Source: Alphaproteobacteria bacterium (GTDB lineage: Bacteria > Pseudomonadota > Alphaproteobacteria > Caulobacterales > Caulobacteraceae). From it: a stretch of 64,000 bases of DNA. Each line of letters opens with the position of its first letter. Position 1 is the stretch's first letter. Under the pieces are notes generated by a model that was not told the origin of the DNA, did not search any database, and saw only the letters and a program-made list of their open reading frames with translations. Where the stretch lies: positions 1-64,000 of the forward strand of contig JAHJOK010000078.1 in the NCBI GenBank assembly GCA_018820205.1, written 5' to 3'. Of this stretch, positions 63,526-64,000 are shown piece by piece. Made by a program: the position numbers and the translations under genes.

Positions 63526-64000
63526 TCAGGCCTCGGAGCCGAGACCGTCCTGTTGGCCGGCGCCGCCAGCGACCATGTCGGCGGCTTGTTCGGCGGCCGC
63601 GTTGCGGTCGTCGTCATAGGCGGACTTGATCACGTCCTCGCCCTTGGCCTGGCGCTCGGCTTCGTCGGCCGAACGGGCGATGTTGATCTTGACCGTCGCC
63701 GAGACTTCGGCGTGCAGTCGAATCGTGACCTCGTGAACGCCCAGGGTCTTGATGGCGGTGTTGAGCGAGATCTGGCTGCGCTCGACCTTGCCGCCTTCGG
63801 CCTGGACGGCCTCGGCGACGTCGCGACCGGCGACCGATCCGTAAAGCTGACCGGTTTCACCGGCCTGGCGGATCATGACGTAGGACTGACCGTCGATCTT
63901 GTCGGCGATCTTCTGGGCCTCGGCCTTGTTCTTGTCGTTGCGGGCCTCGATGGCGGCGCGGTCGAGTTCGAACTTCTCCAGGTTCTTGGAGGTGGCGCGA
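63526..64000 (-). CDS. rplI: 50S ribosomal protein bL9 (5' end beyond window edge)
   Basis: Minus strand ATSKNLEKFELDRAAIEARND...MIRQAGETGQLYGSVAGRDVAEAVQAEGGKVERSQISLNTAIKTLGVHEVTIRLHAEVSATVKINI. Confidence 0.93.
   Translation of the reverse strand, partial: RATSKNLEKFELDRAAIEARNDKNKAEAQKIADKIDGQSYVMIRQAGETGQLYGSVAGRDVAEAVQAEGGKVERSQISLNTAIKTLGVHEVTIRLHAEVSATVKINIARSADEAERQAKGEDVIKSAYDDDRNAAAEQAADMVAGGAGQQDGLGSEA

Overview
64 kb high-GC chromosomal window. Gene content (TipN-like polarity factor, FlbY/FliX/FlgI flagellar block, mreBCD-mrdA-rodA, LexA box of the GTTC-N7-GTTC type, single-Cys DksA) fits an alphaproteobacterium of the Caulobacterales, probably Brevundimonas-like (inference). 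Most of the window is housekeeping: ettA, trmN6-like methyltransferase, polyprenyl synthase, aminotransferase, mreBCD/mrdA/rodA, folD, trmFO, uvrA, flgI-flgJ-flbY, fliX, dksA, dnaB, rplI. Accessory or more interesting parts: (i) a giant RTX-type protein on the minus strand (1-5861, runs off the left edge, not in the ORF track) that alternates RTX calcium repeats with NSGxI beta-helix blocks; (ii) a carotenoid/astaxanthin-type cluster (crtY-crtI-crtB, crtZ-crtW, type 2 idi) with a ParDE-like toxin-antitoxin pair wedged between the crtB and crtW 3' ends; (iii) a single-polypeptide MmeI-like restriction-modification enzyme whose Shine-Dalgarno sequence lies inside a compact hairpin; (iv) trmFO broken by a +1 shift in a 9-nt G/C homopolymer; (v) a pyroglutamyl-peptidase-like protein lacking the catalytic Cys and His; (vi) a four-gene membrane operon of three apparent paralogs plus a CPBP protease; (vii) a five-repeat PPC-domain secreted protein. 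No CRISPR array, rRNA, tRNA, transposase or prophage was recognised by eye. All calls are from reading the sequence and supplied ORFs; no database search was run. Several start codons were moved from the ORF-track maximum to a more plausible start.
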